DNA of 64,000 nucleotides, taken from positions 860,001 through 924,000 of the forward strand of contig NZ_CP015987.1 in assembly GCF_001658005.1 (NCBI RefSeq). The letters run 5' to 3'. Origin of the DNA: Sphingobium sp. EP60837 (GTDB lineage: Bacteria > Pseudomonadota > Alphaproteobacteria > Sphingomonadales > Sphingomonadaceae). A model generated the notes under the pieces. The model saw only the letters and a program-made list of their open reading frames with translations, did no database searches and was not told the origin of the DNA. This document shows, one piece after another, positions 9,118 through 16,633 of this stretch. Each line of letters starts with the position of its first letter. Positions within the stretch are counted from its first letter, which is position 1. Position numbers and translations under genes: made by a program.

Positions 9118-9162
9118 ATGACGGTCTTTCATGTGCATATGATTATGAAAGGGCGCGTCTGA
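9118..9162 (+). CDS. Putative 14-residue leader peptide behind the cobalamin riboswitch
   Basis: An ATG at 9118 is preceded by a good Shine-Dalgarno sequence (GCGGGAGGA, about 8 bases upstream) and opens a 14-codon frame, MTVFHVHMIMKGRV, ending in TGATG, where the last A is the start of the DUF1636 gene. The DUF1636 ATG has no strong ribosome site of its own, so translation of this short frame probably delivers ribosomes to it. The two histidines flanking a valine recall a metal-binding HxH, but with only 14 residues this is speculation. It may simply be the translation-initiation site controlled by the riboswitch. Confidence 0.45.
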   Translation: MTVFHVHMIMKGRV

Positions 9163-9569
9163 TGCTGCGCCCCGTACAAGATCGAGCGTCGGTGGTCGTC
9201 TGCTCCACCTGCCGCCTGTCCGCCGACCAGCGGGAGGATGCGGAAGGCCGCCGCGGCGGCGCTCTGCTGGTGGAAGCGATGCGCGATCTTCAGGCGCAGG
9301 AGTCCGCCTACGCTGCCGTCGCCGTGCAGGACATGCCCTGCCTCTTCGCCTGCCAGCGCCATTGCACCGTGCATGTGCGTGGACAGGGCAAGGTCGGCTA
9401 TGTGCTGGGCGACTTCACGCCCGATGCGGATGCTGCCCGCGCCATCCTCGACTACACGCTCCGCCACGCCGCCAGTGAGGAAGGCGTCGTGCGCTATGCC
9501 GACTGGCCGCAGGGGGTGAAGGGCCACTTCATCGTCCGCACGCCTCCCGAAGGCTTTGTCTGCACATGA
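9162..9569 (+). CDS. DUF1636 family metal-binding-like protein
   Basis: A 135-residue protein matching the DUF1636 pattern: VVVCSTCRL near residue 14 and MPCLFACQRHCTVHV near residue 60, two cysteine clusters suggesting metal or Fe-S binding, then an LGDF segment and a C-terminal PEGFVCT. Function is not established; it is found with cobalamin genes in many alphaproteobacteria and has been proposed to have a cobalt or cobalamin role. It is the first full gene of the riboswitch operon. ATG 9162 is used because the longer upstream frame runs through the riboswitch; the start overlaps the leader stop (TGATG). The end overlaps cobT as ATGA. Confidence 0.85.
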   Translation: MLRPVQDRASVVVCSTCRLSADQREDAEGRRGGALLVEAMRDLQAQESAYAAVAVQDMPCLFACQRHCTVHVRGQGKVGYVLGDFTPDADAARAILDYTLRHAASEEGVVRYADWPQGVKGHFIVRTPPEGFVCT

Positions 9570-10582
9570 TCCGCTTCGAGGACAGAGCCGCCTTCGACCG
9601 GGCGCTCGACCGACTGCCGGAGCCGGATGGGAGCGCCATCGAAGCCTCCGCCGCCCGCCAGGCGCAACTCACCAAGCCCGCCGGGTCGCTAGGCCGCCTG
9701 GAGGAAATCGCGCTGTTCATGGCGGGCTGGCAAGGCAGGGAGCGTCCGCGCGCCGACCGCATCCGCGCCGCCATCTTCGCGGGCAATCATGGCGTTGCAG
9801 CCCGTGGCATCAGCGCATTCCCCCCAGCAGTAACTACGCAGATGGTGGCGAATTTCCAGGCAGGAGGCGCAGCGATCAACGCGCTCGCCGCCTCCTGCGG
9901 AGCCGAGCTTTCCATCGTCCCGCTCGACCTCGACCGCCCGACCGCCGACATATGCGAAGCCCCGGCGATGAGCGAGGCGGAATGTCTCGACGCGCTCAAC
10001 GCTGGCGCGGCCGCCGTGACGGCAGGCACCGATCTGCTGTTCGTTGGCGAAATGGGCATCGCCAACACCACGCCCGCCGCAGCCCTTTGCGCTCAATCCT
10101 TCGGCGGCCTCTCCCCGGACTGGATCGGCAGGGGCACCGGCGTCGATGATAACGGCTTGGCGCGAAAAGCGGATGCCGTGGCAAAGGCCCTCGCGCTCCA
10201 CGGTCCCCATTGCACCAGCGCCTTCGAGACGCTCCGCCGCCTCGGCGGGCGTGAGATCGCCGCCATGGCCGGAGCAATCCTCGCCGCCCGCCACCTGAGC
10301 GTGCCCATGCTGCTGGACGGCTTCATATCCAGCGCCGCCATCGCCCCTCTCGCCCGCGACAATCCGGCCATCACCGCCCATTGCCTCGCCGCCCATAATT
10401 CGGCGGAAACAGGCCATGCCCGGCTCCTTCAGGCACTCAGGCTGAAACCGCTGCTGCAGCTCGACATGCGTCTTGGCGAAGGGAGCGGCGCTGCCGTCGC
10501 CGCACAGATCGTCCGTTCGGCGCTCGCCGCTCATGCCGGCATGGCGACCTTCGCAGAGGCCGCCGTAGCAGGCGCGCTGTGA
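9566..10582 (+). CDS. cobT: Nicotinate-nucleotide-dimethylbenzimidazole phosphoribosyltransferase
   Basis: CobT makes alpha-ribazole 5'-phosphate from DMB and nicotinate mononucleotide, the lower-ligand activation step. The 338-residue length is normal. Family segments include KPAGSLGRLEEIA, FAGNHGVAARGISAFPPAVT, GEMGIANTT, and GRGTGVDD, and the C-terminal RLGEGSGA holds the catalytic Glu. It overlaps DUF1636 upstream (ATGA) and the phosphatase downstream (GTGA), so it is translated as part of one polycistron. No bluB for DMB synthesis is seen in the window. Confidence 0.95.
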   Translation: MIRFEDRAAFDRALDRLPEPDGSAIEASAARQAQLTKPAGSLGRLEEIALFMAGWQGRERPRADRIRAAIFAGNHGVAARGISAFPPAVTTQMVANFQAGGAAINALAASCGAELSIVPLDLDRPTADICEAPAMSEAECLDALNAGAAAVTAGTDLLFVGEMGIANTTPAAALCAQSFGGLSPDWIGRGTGVDDNGLARKADAVAKALALHGPHCTSAFETLRRLGGREIAAMAGAILAARHLSVPMLLDGFISSAAIAPLARDNPAITAHCLAAHNSAETGHARLLQALRLKPLLQLDMRLGEGSGAAVAAQIVRSALAAHAGMATFAEAAVAGAL

Positions 10583-11142
10583 ACAGCTTTGCCCTCCACC
10601 TGATGCGCCATGGCGCGCCGCAAACGCCGGGCCTGCTGCTGGGCCATAGCGATGTGCCGCCTGATCTTGACGCCATGCAGCCCTGCCTCGAACGCGCCCG
10701 CGCCGTCGACTTCGCGCAAGTCCTCAGCTCCGACCTCGGCCGCGCCAGCAGCCCCGCGGCACTCATCGCTGCAGAGCGCGCGGTGCCTCATCACGCCGGC
10801 GCCCGCTGGCGCGAATTGCATTTCGGCGCATGGGAAGGGGCCGAGCCGGCCACGCTTCCCACGTCGGACGTGGGCCGCTTCTGGGACGCACCAGACGAAA
10901 ACCCGCCACCCGGAGGAGAGCGCTGGTCCGACCTGCGTCTCCGCGTCGAAAGCGCGCTCGCTACCATCGACCAACCCACGCTGGTCCTGAGCCATGCTGG
11001 AACGATGCGCGCCGCGCTGACGCTGCTCTGCGGCTTCACTTACCGCCAGTCCTGGGCGATCGATCTGCCTTACGGCGCCCTGGTGTCCCTGCGCGTCTGG
11101 CCCGAAACGCAAAGCGCACAGATTAGCGGATTGGTCACATGA
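10579..11142 (+). CDS. cobC: Alpha-ribazole phosphatase (histidine phosphatase family)
   Basis: A 187-residue histidine phosphatase likely to dephosphorylate alpha-ribazole phosphate or cobalamin 5'-phosphate. The catalytic LMRHGAP motif is near residue 10, the acidic partner region ARWRELHFGAWEG near residue 75, and the second histidine in LVLSHAGTMRA. The start is GTG at 10579, inside a GTGA overlap with the cobT stop. The end overlaps cobS by ATGA. Histidine phosphatases are broad as a family, so the assignment rests mainly on position between cobT and cobS. Confidence 0.85.
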   Translation: MNSFALHLMRHGAPQTPGLLLGHSDVPPDLDAMQPCLERARAVDFAQVLSSDLGRASSPAALIAAERAVPHHAGARWRELHFGAWEGAEPATLPTSDVGRFWDAPDENPPPGGERWSDLRLRVESALATIDQPTLVLSHAGTMRAALTLLCGFTYRQSWAIDLPYGALVSLRVWPETQSAQISGLVT

Positions 11143-11849
11143 GGCGGCTGATCCTCGCCCTGCAACTGATGACCAGCCTGCCGCTCCCTCCTGTCAAGGC
11201 GGACGAGACGGATTTCGCCGCCGCCATCCGCTGGTTCCCCGCAACCGGGTTCGCCGTGGGCGCAGCAGCCGCAGCGGCAATGACGCTCGGCCTGAGCGTC
11301 GATTCTTGGGTCGCCGCCTTGTTCGCCCTGCTCGCCTGGGTCGCAGCAACAGGCGCGCTCCATCTCGACGGTCTCGGCGACATCGCCGATGGCGCAGGCG
11401 CGGTGCATGGCGACCGGGCCAGGCTCTCCGCCGTCCTCGCTGATCCCCATATCGGCAGTTTCGGCGTCGTCGCCATCATCCTCCAACTGCTGGCAAAGTT
11501 GATCCTCCTGCGGCTGTGGGCGGAACAGCTCCCCGCATGGGGCCTGATCCCGCTCGCTGTGATCGCGCGCATCGGCCCGCTGGCCTGGACGCTTTGGCTC
11601 CCACCGTTGCATGAAGGATTGGCCAGCCGCTTCCGCGAAGGCGTGAAACCCGCCCACCTCGTTGCATGGTCGGCGCTGGCGCTCGCGATATGCCCGCTCT
11701 TGCCTGCGCTGGGATCCGCCGCGCTGCTGATCCCGCTCTGGGCATGGTGGCTGCGCAGCCGTATCGGCGGTATTTCGGGCGATGGTCATGGCGCAGGGAT
11801 AGAAGTAGTCGAAAGCGCGCTGCTCGCCGCTCTGGTATTCGCCCGATGA
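11139..11849 (+). CDS. cobS: Adenosylcobinamide-GDP ribazoletransferase
   Basis: CobS (CobV in Pseudomonas denitrificans naming) joins AdoCbi-GDP and alpha-ribazole at the membrane, the last assembly step. The 236-residue product is a polytopic membrane protein with the family motifs LPLPP near the N-terminus, WFPATGFAVG, HLDGLGDIADGAGA, and a C-terminal GGISGDGHGAGIEVVESALL. The start at 11139 overlaps the phosphatase stop (ATGA), and the stop overlaps the next gene (ATGA). Not to be confused with the cobaltochelatase CobS ATPase. Confidence 0.94.
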   Translation: MRRLILALQLMTSLPLPPVKADETDFAAAIRWFPATGFAVGAAAAAAMTLGLSVDSWVAALFALLAWVAATGALHLDGLGDIADGAGAVHGDRARLSAVLADPHIGSFGVVAIILQLLAKLILLRLWAEQLPAWGLIPLAVIARIGPLAWTLWLPPLHEGLASRFREGVKPAHLVAWSALALAICPLLPALGSAALLIPLWAWWLRSRIGGISGDGHGAGIEVVESALLAALVFAR

Positions 11850-12823
11850 CCGACGTCTTTCGCTGGCATGGCGGCCGCCTCGCGCAAGCCCGCGCCCATT
11901 ATGGAGCGAGCGTTAAGCGCTGGATCGATCTTTCCACCGGCATCAATCCGCAGCCTTGGACTGGCTTCACCCATATCACACCCGATTGGCACGCTCTTCC
12001 TGATCCTGCCGCGCTCGCCGACCTGGAATCCGCCGCCGCCCGCCATTTCGGGACGGACCCAGCCCATGTCTGCGCGCTTCCAGGCAGCGAGATCGGCCTC
12101 CGCCTGCTCGGCACACTGCTTGACCGTCCCGGTTGCCACCTCATCCCTTCTTACCGCACGCATGCCGCCGCCTTTCCTAAATCTTTGCCGCTCGTCGCGC
12201 CGGAGGATGCGCCGCCCGGCACGGCATTGCTGCTCGCCAACCCCAATAATCCGGACGGCCGTCTTTTCCCCAGGGCGCATATGCAGGCGCTGCTCGCCCA
12301 TCAGGAAAAGCGAGATGGCTGGCTGATAGTCGATGAAGCCTTCGCCGACTGCGTCCCCGAAGCAAGCATCGCAAATGAAGTGGCGCAGGAGAGGCGCCTG
12401 ATCATCCTGCGCTCCTTCGGCAAGTTCTTCGGTCTTGCCGGTCTGCGCCTCGGCTTCCTGATCGCGCCGCCCGCGATCATAGCGGCGTGCCGTCAGATGC
12501 TCGGCGACTGGCCCCTCTCGGCCGCAGCGATCGACTTCGGCCGCGCCGCCTATCGCGACCGGGCCTGGATCGACCAGACCGTCACCACTCTGCACGGCCG
12601 TGCCATCCAGCTCCACCAACTGCTCACCCGCCACGGCTTAGAAACGCAGGGCGGTTGCCCGCTCTTTCGCCTCATAGAGACGCCGAACGCCGCCGCCTTG
12701 TTCGACACACTCGCGCGCCAGGCGATCCTGACGCGTCCGTTCGAGGATCATCCAAATTGGCTCCGCTTCGGTCTGCCCGCAGACGCGGCCGCCATGGCCC
12801 GGCTGGACGCGGCCCTTGGTTGA
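11846..12823 (+). CDS. cobD: Threonine-phosphate decarboxylase (PLP enzyme)
   Basis: This aminotransferase-fold PLP enzyme makes (R)-1-aminopropan-2-ol phosphate for the corrin side chain; it is cobD in Salmonella and cobC in P. denitrificans naming. The 325-residue product begins with HGGRLAQARAHYG, has DLSTGINPQPW, LLANPNNPDG, VDEAFAD and the PLP-lysine segment RSFGKFFGLAGLRLG. A longer in-frame extension to 11666 lies entirely inside cobS and is rejected; ATG 11846 gives the usual ATGA overlap. The 3' end overlaps the cbiB start region by 8 bases. Confidence 0.93.
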   Translation: MTDVFRWHGGRLAQARAHYGASVKRWIDLSTGINPQPWTGFTHITPDWHALPDPAALADLESAAARHFGTDPAHVCALPGSEIGLRLLGTLLDRPGCHLIPSYRTHAAAFPKSLPLVAPEDAPPGTALLLANPNNPDGRLFPRAHMQALLAHQEKRDGWLIVDEAFADCVPEASIANEVAQERRLIILRSFGKFFGLAGLRLGFLIAPPAIIAACRQMLGDWPLSAAAIDFGRAAYRDRAWIDQTVTTLHGRAIQLHQLLTRHGLETQGGCPLFRLIETPNAAALFDTLARQAILTRPFEDHPNWLRFGLPADAAAMARLDAALG

Positions 12824-13739
12824 ACTCACCGCCTTGATGCTGGACGCCGCATTAGGCTGGCCCCAGCGGCTGCACGCCCGCATCGGCCATCCGGTCGGCG
12901 CGTTTGCCCGCATCATCTGGGCCTGCGAACGCCGCTGGAACCGCCCAGGCCGCTGGCGGCGTCTAGGCGGCGTTGCTACGCTATTGCTCCTCCTCTTCAC
13001 CGCTATCGTCGGCGCATGGCTTGTCGAAACCGCGATTTACCATCTGCTTGGCCGCTGGGCCTGGGCCGGTCTCGCGCTCGCAGCATGGCCCGCGCTCGCG
13101 CAACGCAGCCTCTTCGATCATGTCTTCCCCGTCATAAGAGCGCTCGAAGCAGGCAACCTCCCCGCCGCTCGCAGAGCCGTCAGCCTGATCGTCGGCCGCG
13201 ACACAGCAGCCCTCGACGAAGCAGGCATTGCCCGCGCGGCCATTGAAAGCTTAGCCGAAAGCTTCTGCGACGGCGTTGTCGCGCCGCTCTTCTGGCTGTT
13301 CGTCGGCGGCCTGCCCGGCATCTGGGCCTATAAGGCGGCAAACACCGCCGACAGCCTGATCGGCCATCGGGAAGAGCCCTTCGCGGCTTTTGGCTGGGCG
13401 GCGGCGCGGTTCGACGATCTGCTCAACCTCGTTCCCGCACGCCTTTCGGCTGCCCTCCTCTGTATCGCCGGGGGCGGGGGCTGGCGCATCCTCGGCCGCG
13501 ACCATGCCCGCCACGCGTCTCCCAATGCGGGTTGGCCGGAAGCCGCCATGGCAGGCGCGCTCCGCATCCGGCTCGCTGGCCCCATCCATTATGACGGCGT
13601 GTCCCACGATAAGCCCTGGATCGGCGGCGAAGGGAGGGAGGCGACGCCCGCCACCGCGCGCGCCGCGCTCGACCTCTACATCCGCGCTTGCGCTTTGCTC
13701 TGGCTAGTGACCGCCTTGATCGAAGGAGCCCGCCTATGA
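12816..13739 (+). CDS. cbiB: Adenosylcobinamide-phosphate synthase
   Basis: CbiB (CobD in P. denitrificans naming) attaches the aminopropanol group to adenosylcobyrate in the membrane. The 307-residue product has the N-terminal LMLDAALGWPQRLHARIGHPVG signature, several membrane helices, and the conserved ESLAESFCDGVVAPLFW and YKAANTADSLIG segments. The first possible start is TTG at 12816, overlapping the preceding gene by 8 bases; ATG at 12837 (7 codons in) also fits the family N-terminus, so the exact start is uncertain. It ends in an ATGA overlap with cobU. Confidence 0.93.
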   Translation: MVELTALMLDAALGWPQRLHARIGHPVGAFARIIWACERRWNRPGRWRRLGGVATLLLLLFTAIVGAWLVETAIYHLLGRWAWAGLALAAWPALAQRSLFDHVFPVIRALEAGNLPAARRAVSLIVGRDTAALDEAGIARAAIESLAESFCDGVVAPLFWLFVGGLPGIWAYKAANTADSLIGHREEPFAAFGWAAARFDDLLNLVPARLSAALLCIAGGGGWRILGRDHARHASPNAGWPEAAMAGALRIRLAGPIHYDGVSHDKPWIGGEGREATPATARAALDLYIRACALLWLVTALIEGARL

Positions 13740-14275
13740 CCGCTTTCCAACGGCTTTTCGTCCTGGGTGGTGCGCGCTCGGGAAAGAGCCGCCATGCTGA
13801 GGCGCAGTGCGAAGCCATGCCCGGCACGCTCAGCTATGTCGCCACAGCCGAGCCATTCGACGCCGAAATGACGGCGAGGATCGCCCACCACCGCGCCCAC
13901 CGCAGCCCCCGCTGGCAAAGCGTGGAGGCCCCGATCGATTTGCCCGCCGCCATTCGCGGCGCCCACGGGTCCGGCGCGATCCTGGTCGATTGCCTTACCC
14001 TCTGGCTCTCCAATTTGCTGTTGGCGGAGGAGGATATCGCCCCTTGGATCAGCGCGCTTATCACCGCGATCAAGGAATGCGCCACGCCGATCGCGCTCGT
14101 CAGCAATGAAGTTGGCTTGTCCATAGTCCCAGAAAATGGGTTGGCCCGGCGGTTCAGAGACGAGGCGGGCCTGCTCAACCAACATGTCGCGGCGGCTTGT
14201 GACAAGGTGCTGTTCGTCGCGGCCGGTTTACCCATAATTCTAAAACAGCACGGGCGTTCGGCACAGACCTTTTAA
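13736..14275 (+). CDS. cobU: Bifunctional adenosylcobinamide kinase/guanylyltransferase
   Basis: CobU (CobP) phosphorylates AdoCbi and transfers GMP to give AdoCbi-GDP. The 179-residue protein has the P-loop LGGARSGKSRHAE near residue 10, YVATAEPFD, RIAHHRAHRSPRW with the guanylylated histidine region, VDCLTLWLSNLL, and the conserved VSNEVGLSIVPENGLARRFRDEAG. ATG 13736 overlaps the cbiB stop. It is the last gene of the riboswitch operon; no obvious terminator with a T-run was seen in the 230 bases that follow. Confidence 0.95.
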   Translation: MTAFQRLFVLGGARSGKSRHAEAQCEAMPGTLSYVATAEPFDAEMTARIAHHRAHRSPRWQSVEAPIDLPAAIRGAHGSGAILVDCLTLWLSNLLLAEEDIAPWISALITAIKECATPIALVSNEVGLSIVPENGLARRFRDEAGLLNQHVAAACDKVLFVAAGLPIILKQHGRSAQTF

Positions 14276-14503
14276 AAACTGCATCATAGTATAGAGTTAC
14301 TTTGCGGGCCAATGGGAGGGGACTGAACGATCATCGAAGCGGCCTTTTCCTATTCCAAATGAAGGAGGCCGGCTTCCCTGTTTGCCTGAATAGACCGAAT
14401 AAATTCATTGCGCGAATCGACAGGGTGATATTTGGGTGCGACCGGCTTGTCTGTGGTCGAACGGATCAATATGGGACGGCCCAATAATGCGTGGAGGGGT
14501 TTT

Positions 14504-14614
14504 ATGGGAGCCAGCGATCATGGCAGGGACGATATGTCCCGGACCGGGGGAAATCGGAAGACCACCAGTGTCTCGACCGGATGGCGGTTCCTGGACAGGG
14601 GATATAGCAAGTGA
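14504..14614 (+). CDS. Possible 36-residue ORF coupled to pntAB
   Basis: An ATG at 14504 preceded by GTGGAGGGG (5-9 bases away) opens a 36-codon frame (starts MGASDHGRDDMSRTGG, ends RFLDRGYSK) whose TGA overlaps the GTG start of pntAB as GTGA. The product is hydrophilic and Arg/Gly/Ser-rich and is not recognised. Both a good ribosome site and a coupled stop-start suggest it is translated, perhaps only as a coupling peptide. It occupies the position where pntAA normally sits. The rest of the stretch 14276-14503 shows no gene. Confidence 0.4.
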   Translation: MGASDHGRDDMSRTGGNRKTTSVSTGWRFLDRGYSK

Positions 14615-14901
14615 ACGCTCTTAATGCAGATTATCTGTTCGTCTTCATTTTGGCGGCTTTTGTCGGCTTTCAGCTGATCAAGAAGGTGTCGCCGCTGCTG
14701 CACTCGCCGCTGATGTCGCTGACCAATGCGATCGCGGCGGTGGTCATCGTGGGGGCGATTACGATCACGGGTGAGGAAGGCGCGACGCCGCTCGCCAAGA
14801 CGTTGGGCTGTGTGGCGGTGTTCTGCGCGACCGTGAATCTGGTCAGCGGTTTCATGATCACGGACCGCATGCTCAAGATGTTCAAGCCGCGGGGGAAGTA
14901 A
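14611..14901 (+). CDS. pntAB: NAD(P) transhydrogenase alpha subunit part 2 (membrane segment)
   Basis: A 96-residue membrane protein equal to the C-terminal membrane part of PntA in split transhydrogenases. It contributes to the dII proton channel that couples hydride transfer between NADH and NADP+ to proton movement. The sequence has the usual DYLFVFILAAFVGFQLIKKVSPLLHSPLMS start (cited in part: FVGFQLIKKVSPLLHSPLMS) and a second hydrophobic stretch around GCVAVFCATVNLVSGFMI. The only possible start is GTG 14611 since the frame closes upstream with TAG. The catalytic NAD-binding part 1 (pntAA) is not upstream. It is 3 bases from pntB. Confidence 0.92.
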   Translation: MNALNADYLFVFILAAFVGFQLIKKVSPLLHSPLMSLTNAIAAVVIVGAITITGEEGATPLAKTLGCVAVFCATVNLVSGFMITDRMLKMFKPRGK

Positions 14902-14904
14902 CCG

Positions 14905-16296
14905 ATGGACGCTTTCGTTCCTTTCGCGGCGATTGCCGCATCGACCCTGTTCATCCTCTCGCTGATGTGGATGAGCCATCCTTCAACGGCCCGGCGCGGC
15001 GTGCGCGCGGGCGAGATCGGCATGGTCATCGCCATCATCGGCGCTCTCGTCCAGCATGAGGTCGTCGATTATAATCTGATCCTCATCGCCATGGTGGCAG
15101 GCGCGGCCGCGGGTATCCCGATGGCGCTGCTCATGCCCATGACGGCCATCCCGCAGCGGACCGCGATCTCCCACGCCTTCGGCGCGCTCGCCGTCGGCCT
15201 CATCGGCGCTGCCGAATATTACAAGCATGCTCACGCCGAATATGCGGGCAGCTTCGTGCTGTGGGCGCTGATGTTCGAAATGGCGCTGGGTTTCCTGACC
15301 TGCACCGCATCGGTCATCGCTTTCGCCAAGCTGCAGGAAATCATGGGCAGCCGTCCTGTGTCCTTCCCCGGCCAGCGCATCGTCAATGGCGCGGTCGCCC
15401 TGGGCGCGCTCGTGATCGCGATCATGCTTGCGCTCGACCCGACGCAGACCTGGCTGTTCCCGGCCTTCGTCGCGCTGGCGCTGCTCTTCGGCATCCTGCT
15501 GGTCATCCCGATCGGCGGCGCGGACATGCCGACCGTCATCGCGCTTTTGAACAGCTATGCGGGTCTCGCGGCCAGCGCTATGGGCTTTGCGCTCGGCAAC
15601 AAGCTGCTGATCGTCGCGGGTGCGCTTGACGGTGCGTCGGGCTTCATCCTCGCGGTCATCATGTGCAAGGCGATGAACCGCAGCTTCGCCAACGTCATGT
15701 TCGGCGGCTTTGGCAATGTCGTGGCGGGTGTTGCTGGCGGCAAGGACGATCGCGTCGTCCGCTCCGCCTCGGCTGAGGAAGCCGCGATGCAGCTGGAAAA
15801 TGCCAGCACCGTCGTCATCATCCCCGGCTATGGCATGGCCGTCGCCCAAGCGCAGCACAAGGTCAGCGAACTATACCAAGCGCTCACCAAGAAGGGCGTG
15901 GACGTCAAGTTCGCCATCCATCCGGTGGCGGGCCGCATGCCCGGCCACATGAACGTGCTGCTGGCCGAAGCCAATGTGCCCTATGAGCAGCTGGTTGACC
16001 TGGACGACATCAACCCCGAACTGCCTCAGGCAGACGTGGCTGTCATTATCGGCGCGAACGACACGGTGAACCCCTCGGCGCGCGACGATCCCAAGAGCGC
16101 GATCGCGGGCATGCCGATCATCGAAGCGGACCGGGCCAAGTCGGTCTTCGTCATCAAGCGCTCGATGAACGCTGGTTTCGCCGGGATCGACAATCCGATC
16201 TACTATAACAGCAACACCCAGATGCTGTTCGGCGACGCCAAGGATATGGTCGGCTCCATCGCCAAGGAACTGAGCGGCGGCAGCGGCCTCCACTAA
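14905..16296 (+). CDS. pntB: NAD(P) transhydrogenase beta subunit
   Basis: A 463-residue PntB with about nine N-terminal membrane helices (dII) and a C-terminal NADP(H)-binding dIII domain. Diagnostic segments are LLNSYAGLAASAMGFAL in the membrane part, then VVIIPGYGMAVAQAQHKVSE, HPVAGRMPGHMNVLLAEANV and VIIGANDTVNPSA in dIII. It follows pntAB by 3 bases and ends 26 bases before a strong intrinsic terminator. The enzyme should regenerate NADPH at the expense of proton-motive force, provided that the missing alpha-1 subunit is encoded elsewhere. Confidence 0.96.
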   Translation: MDAFVPFAAIAASTLFILSLMWMSHPSTARRGVRAGEIGMVIAIIGALVQHEVVDYNLILIAMVAGAAAGIPMALLMPMTAIPQRTAISHAFGALAVGLIGAAEYYKHAHAEYAGSFVLWALMFEMALGFLTCTASVIAFAKLQEIMGSRPVSFPGQRIVNGAVALGALVIAIMLALDPTQTWLFPAFVALALLFGILLVIPIGGADMPTVIALLNSYAGLAASAMGFALGNKLLIVAGALDGASGFILAVIMCKAMNRSFANVMFGGFGNVVAGVAGGKDDRVVRSASAEEAAMQLENASTVVIIPGYGMAVAQAQHKVSELYQALTKKGVDVKFAIHPVAGRMPGHMNVLLAEANVPYEQLVDLDDINPELPQADVAVIIGANDTVNPSARDDPKSAIAGMPIIEADRAKSVFVIKRSMNAGFAGIDNPIYYNSNTQMLFGDAKDMVGSIAKELSGGSGLH

Positions 16297-16322
16297 GGCG
16301 CGCTTTCCCTCACCGGCAAAAG

Positions 16323-16356
16323 AAAAGCCCGCTGCCCCTTAAGCAGCGGGCTTTTT
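16323..16356 (+). terminator. Intrinsic terminator after pntB
   Basis: A perfect 9-base GC-rich stem GCCCGCTGC / GCAGCGGGC with a 7-base loop (CCCTTAA), followed by TTTTT and flanked by AAAA that can extend the stem. It lies 26 bases after the pntB stop. Confidence 0.92.
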
Positions 16357-16530
16357 CGTGCGCGCTAAATCCGCCTCATCGGAACATGGGGAGGGGATCG
16401 GTCATCGTGGGGAGGGCGGGCGCTAAACCTCTGCCATCCGCTGCAACTGCATTCCAATCATTCCCTCCCATCTCGCGCTGCAAGGAGGCTGGGTGCGCTG
16501 CTCCATCACCCCAATACAAAGTGCCGACAA

Positions 16531-16558
16531 TGACACTTTACCCTCCGGCAAAGTGTCA
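16531..16558. promoter_or_regulatory. Inverted repeat TGACACTTT-N10-AAAGTGTCA, possible operator
   Basis: Perfect 9-base arms separated by 10 bases, about 75 bases before the start of the unknown gene at 16634. A further AAAGTGCC copy of the arm lies at about 16518-16525. The spacing (19 bases centre to centre) suits a dimeric DNA-binding protein on one face of the helix. There is no T-run, so it is unlikely to be a terminator. The rest of the 16297-16633 gap, apart from the pntB terminator, shows nothing recognisable. Confidence 0.5.
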
Positions 16559-16633
16559 TCCGCGACAAAAGCGACCAATTCGCCGCGCAAGGGATTCACA
16601 TTGGCCCCCACTTGTGCTTGATTCATCCCCGTT

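Noticed and set aside
11666..11845. N-terminal extension of the threonine-phosphate decarboxylase
   Set aside because: It lies entirely inside cobS, and the family start matches ATG 11846 with the operon's usual ATGA overlap.
14276..14503. Remnant of pntAA upstream of pntAB
   Set aside because: I looked for PntAA motifs (GxGxxG dinucleotide fold) in all frames and saw none, so it is not a decayed copy.
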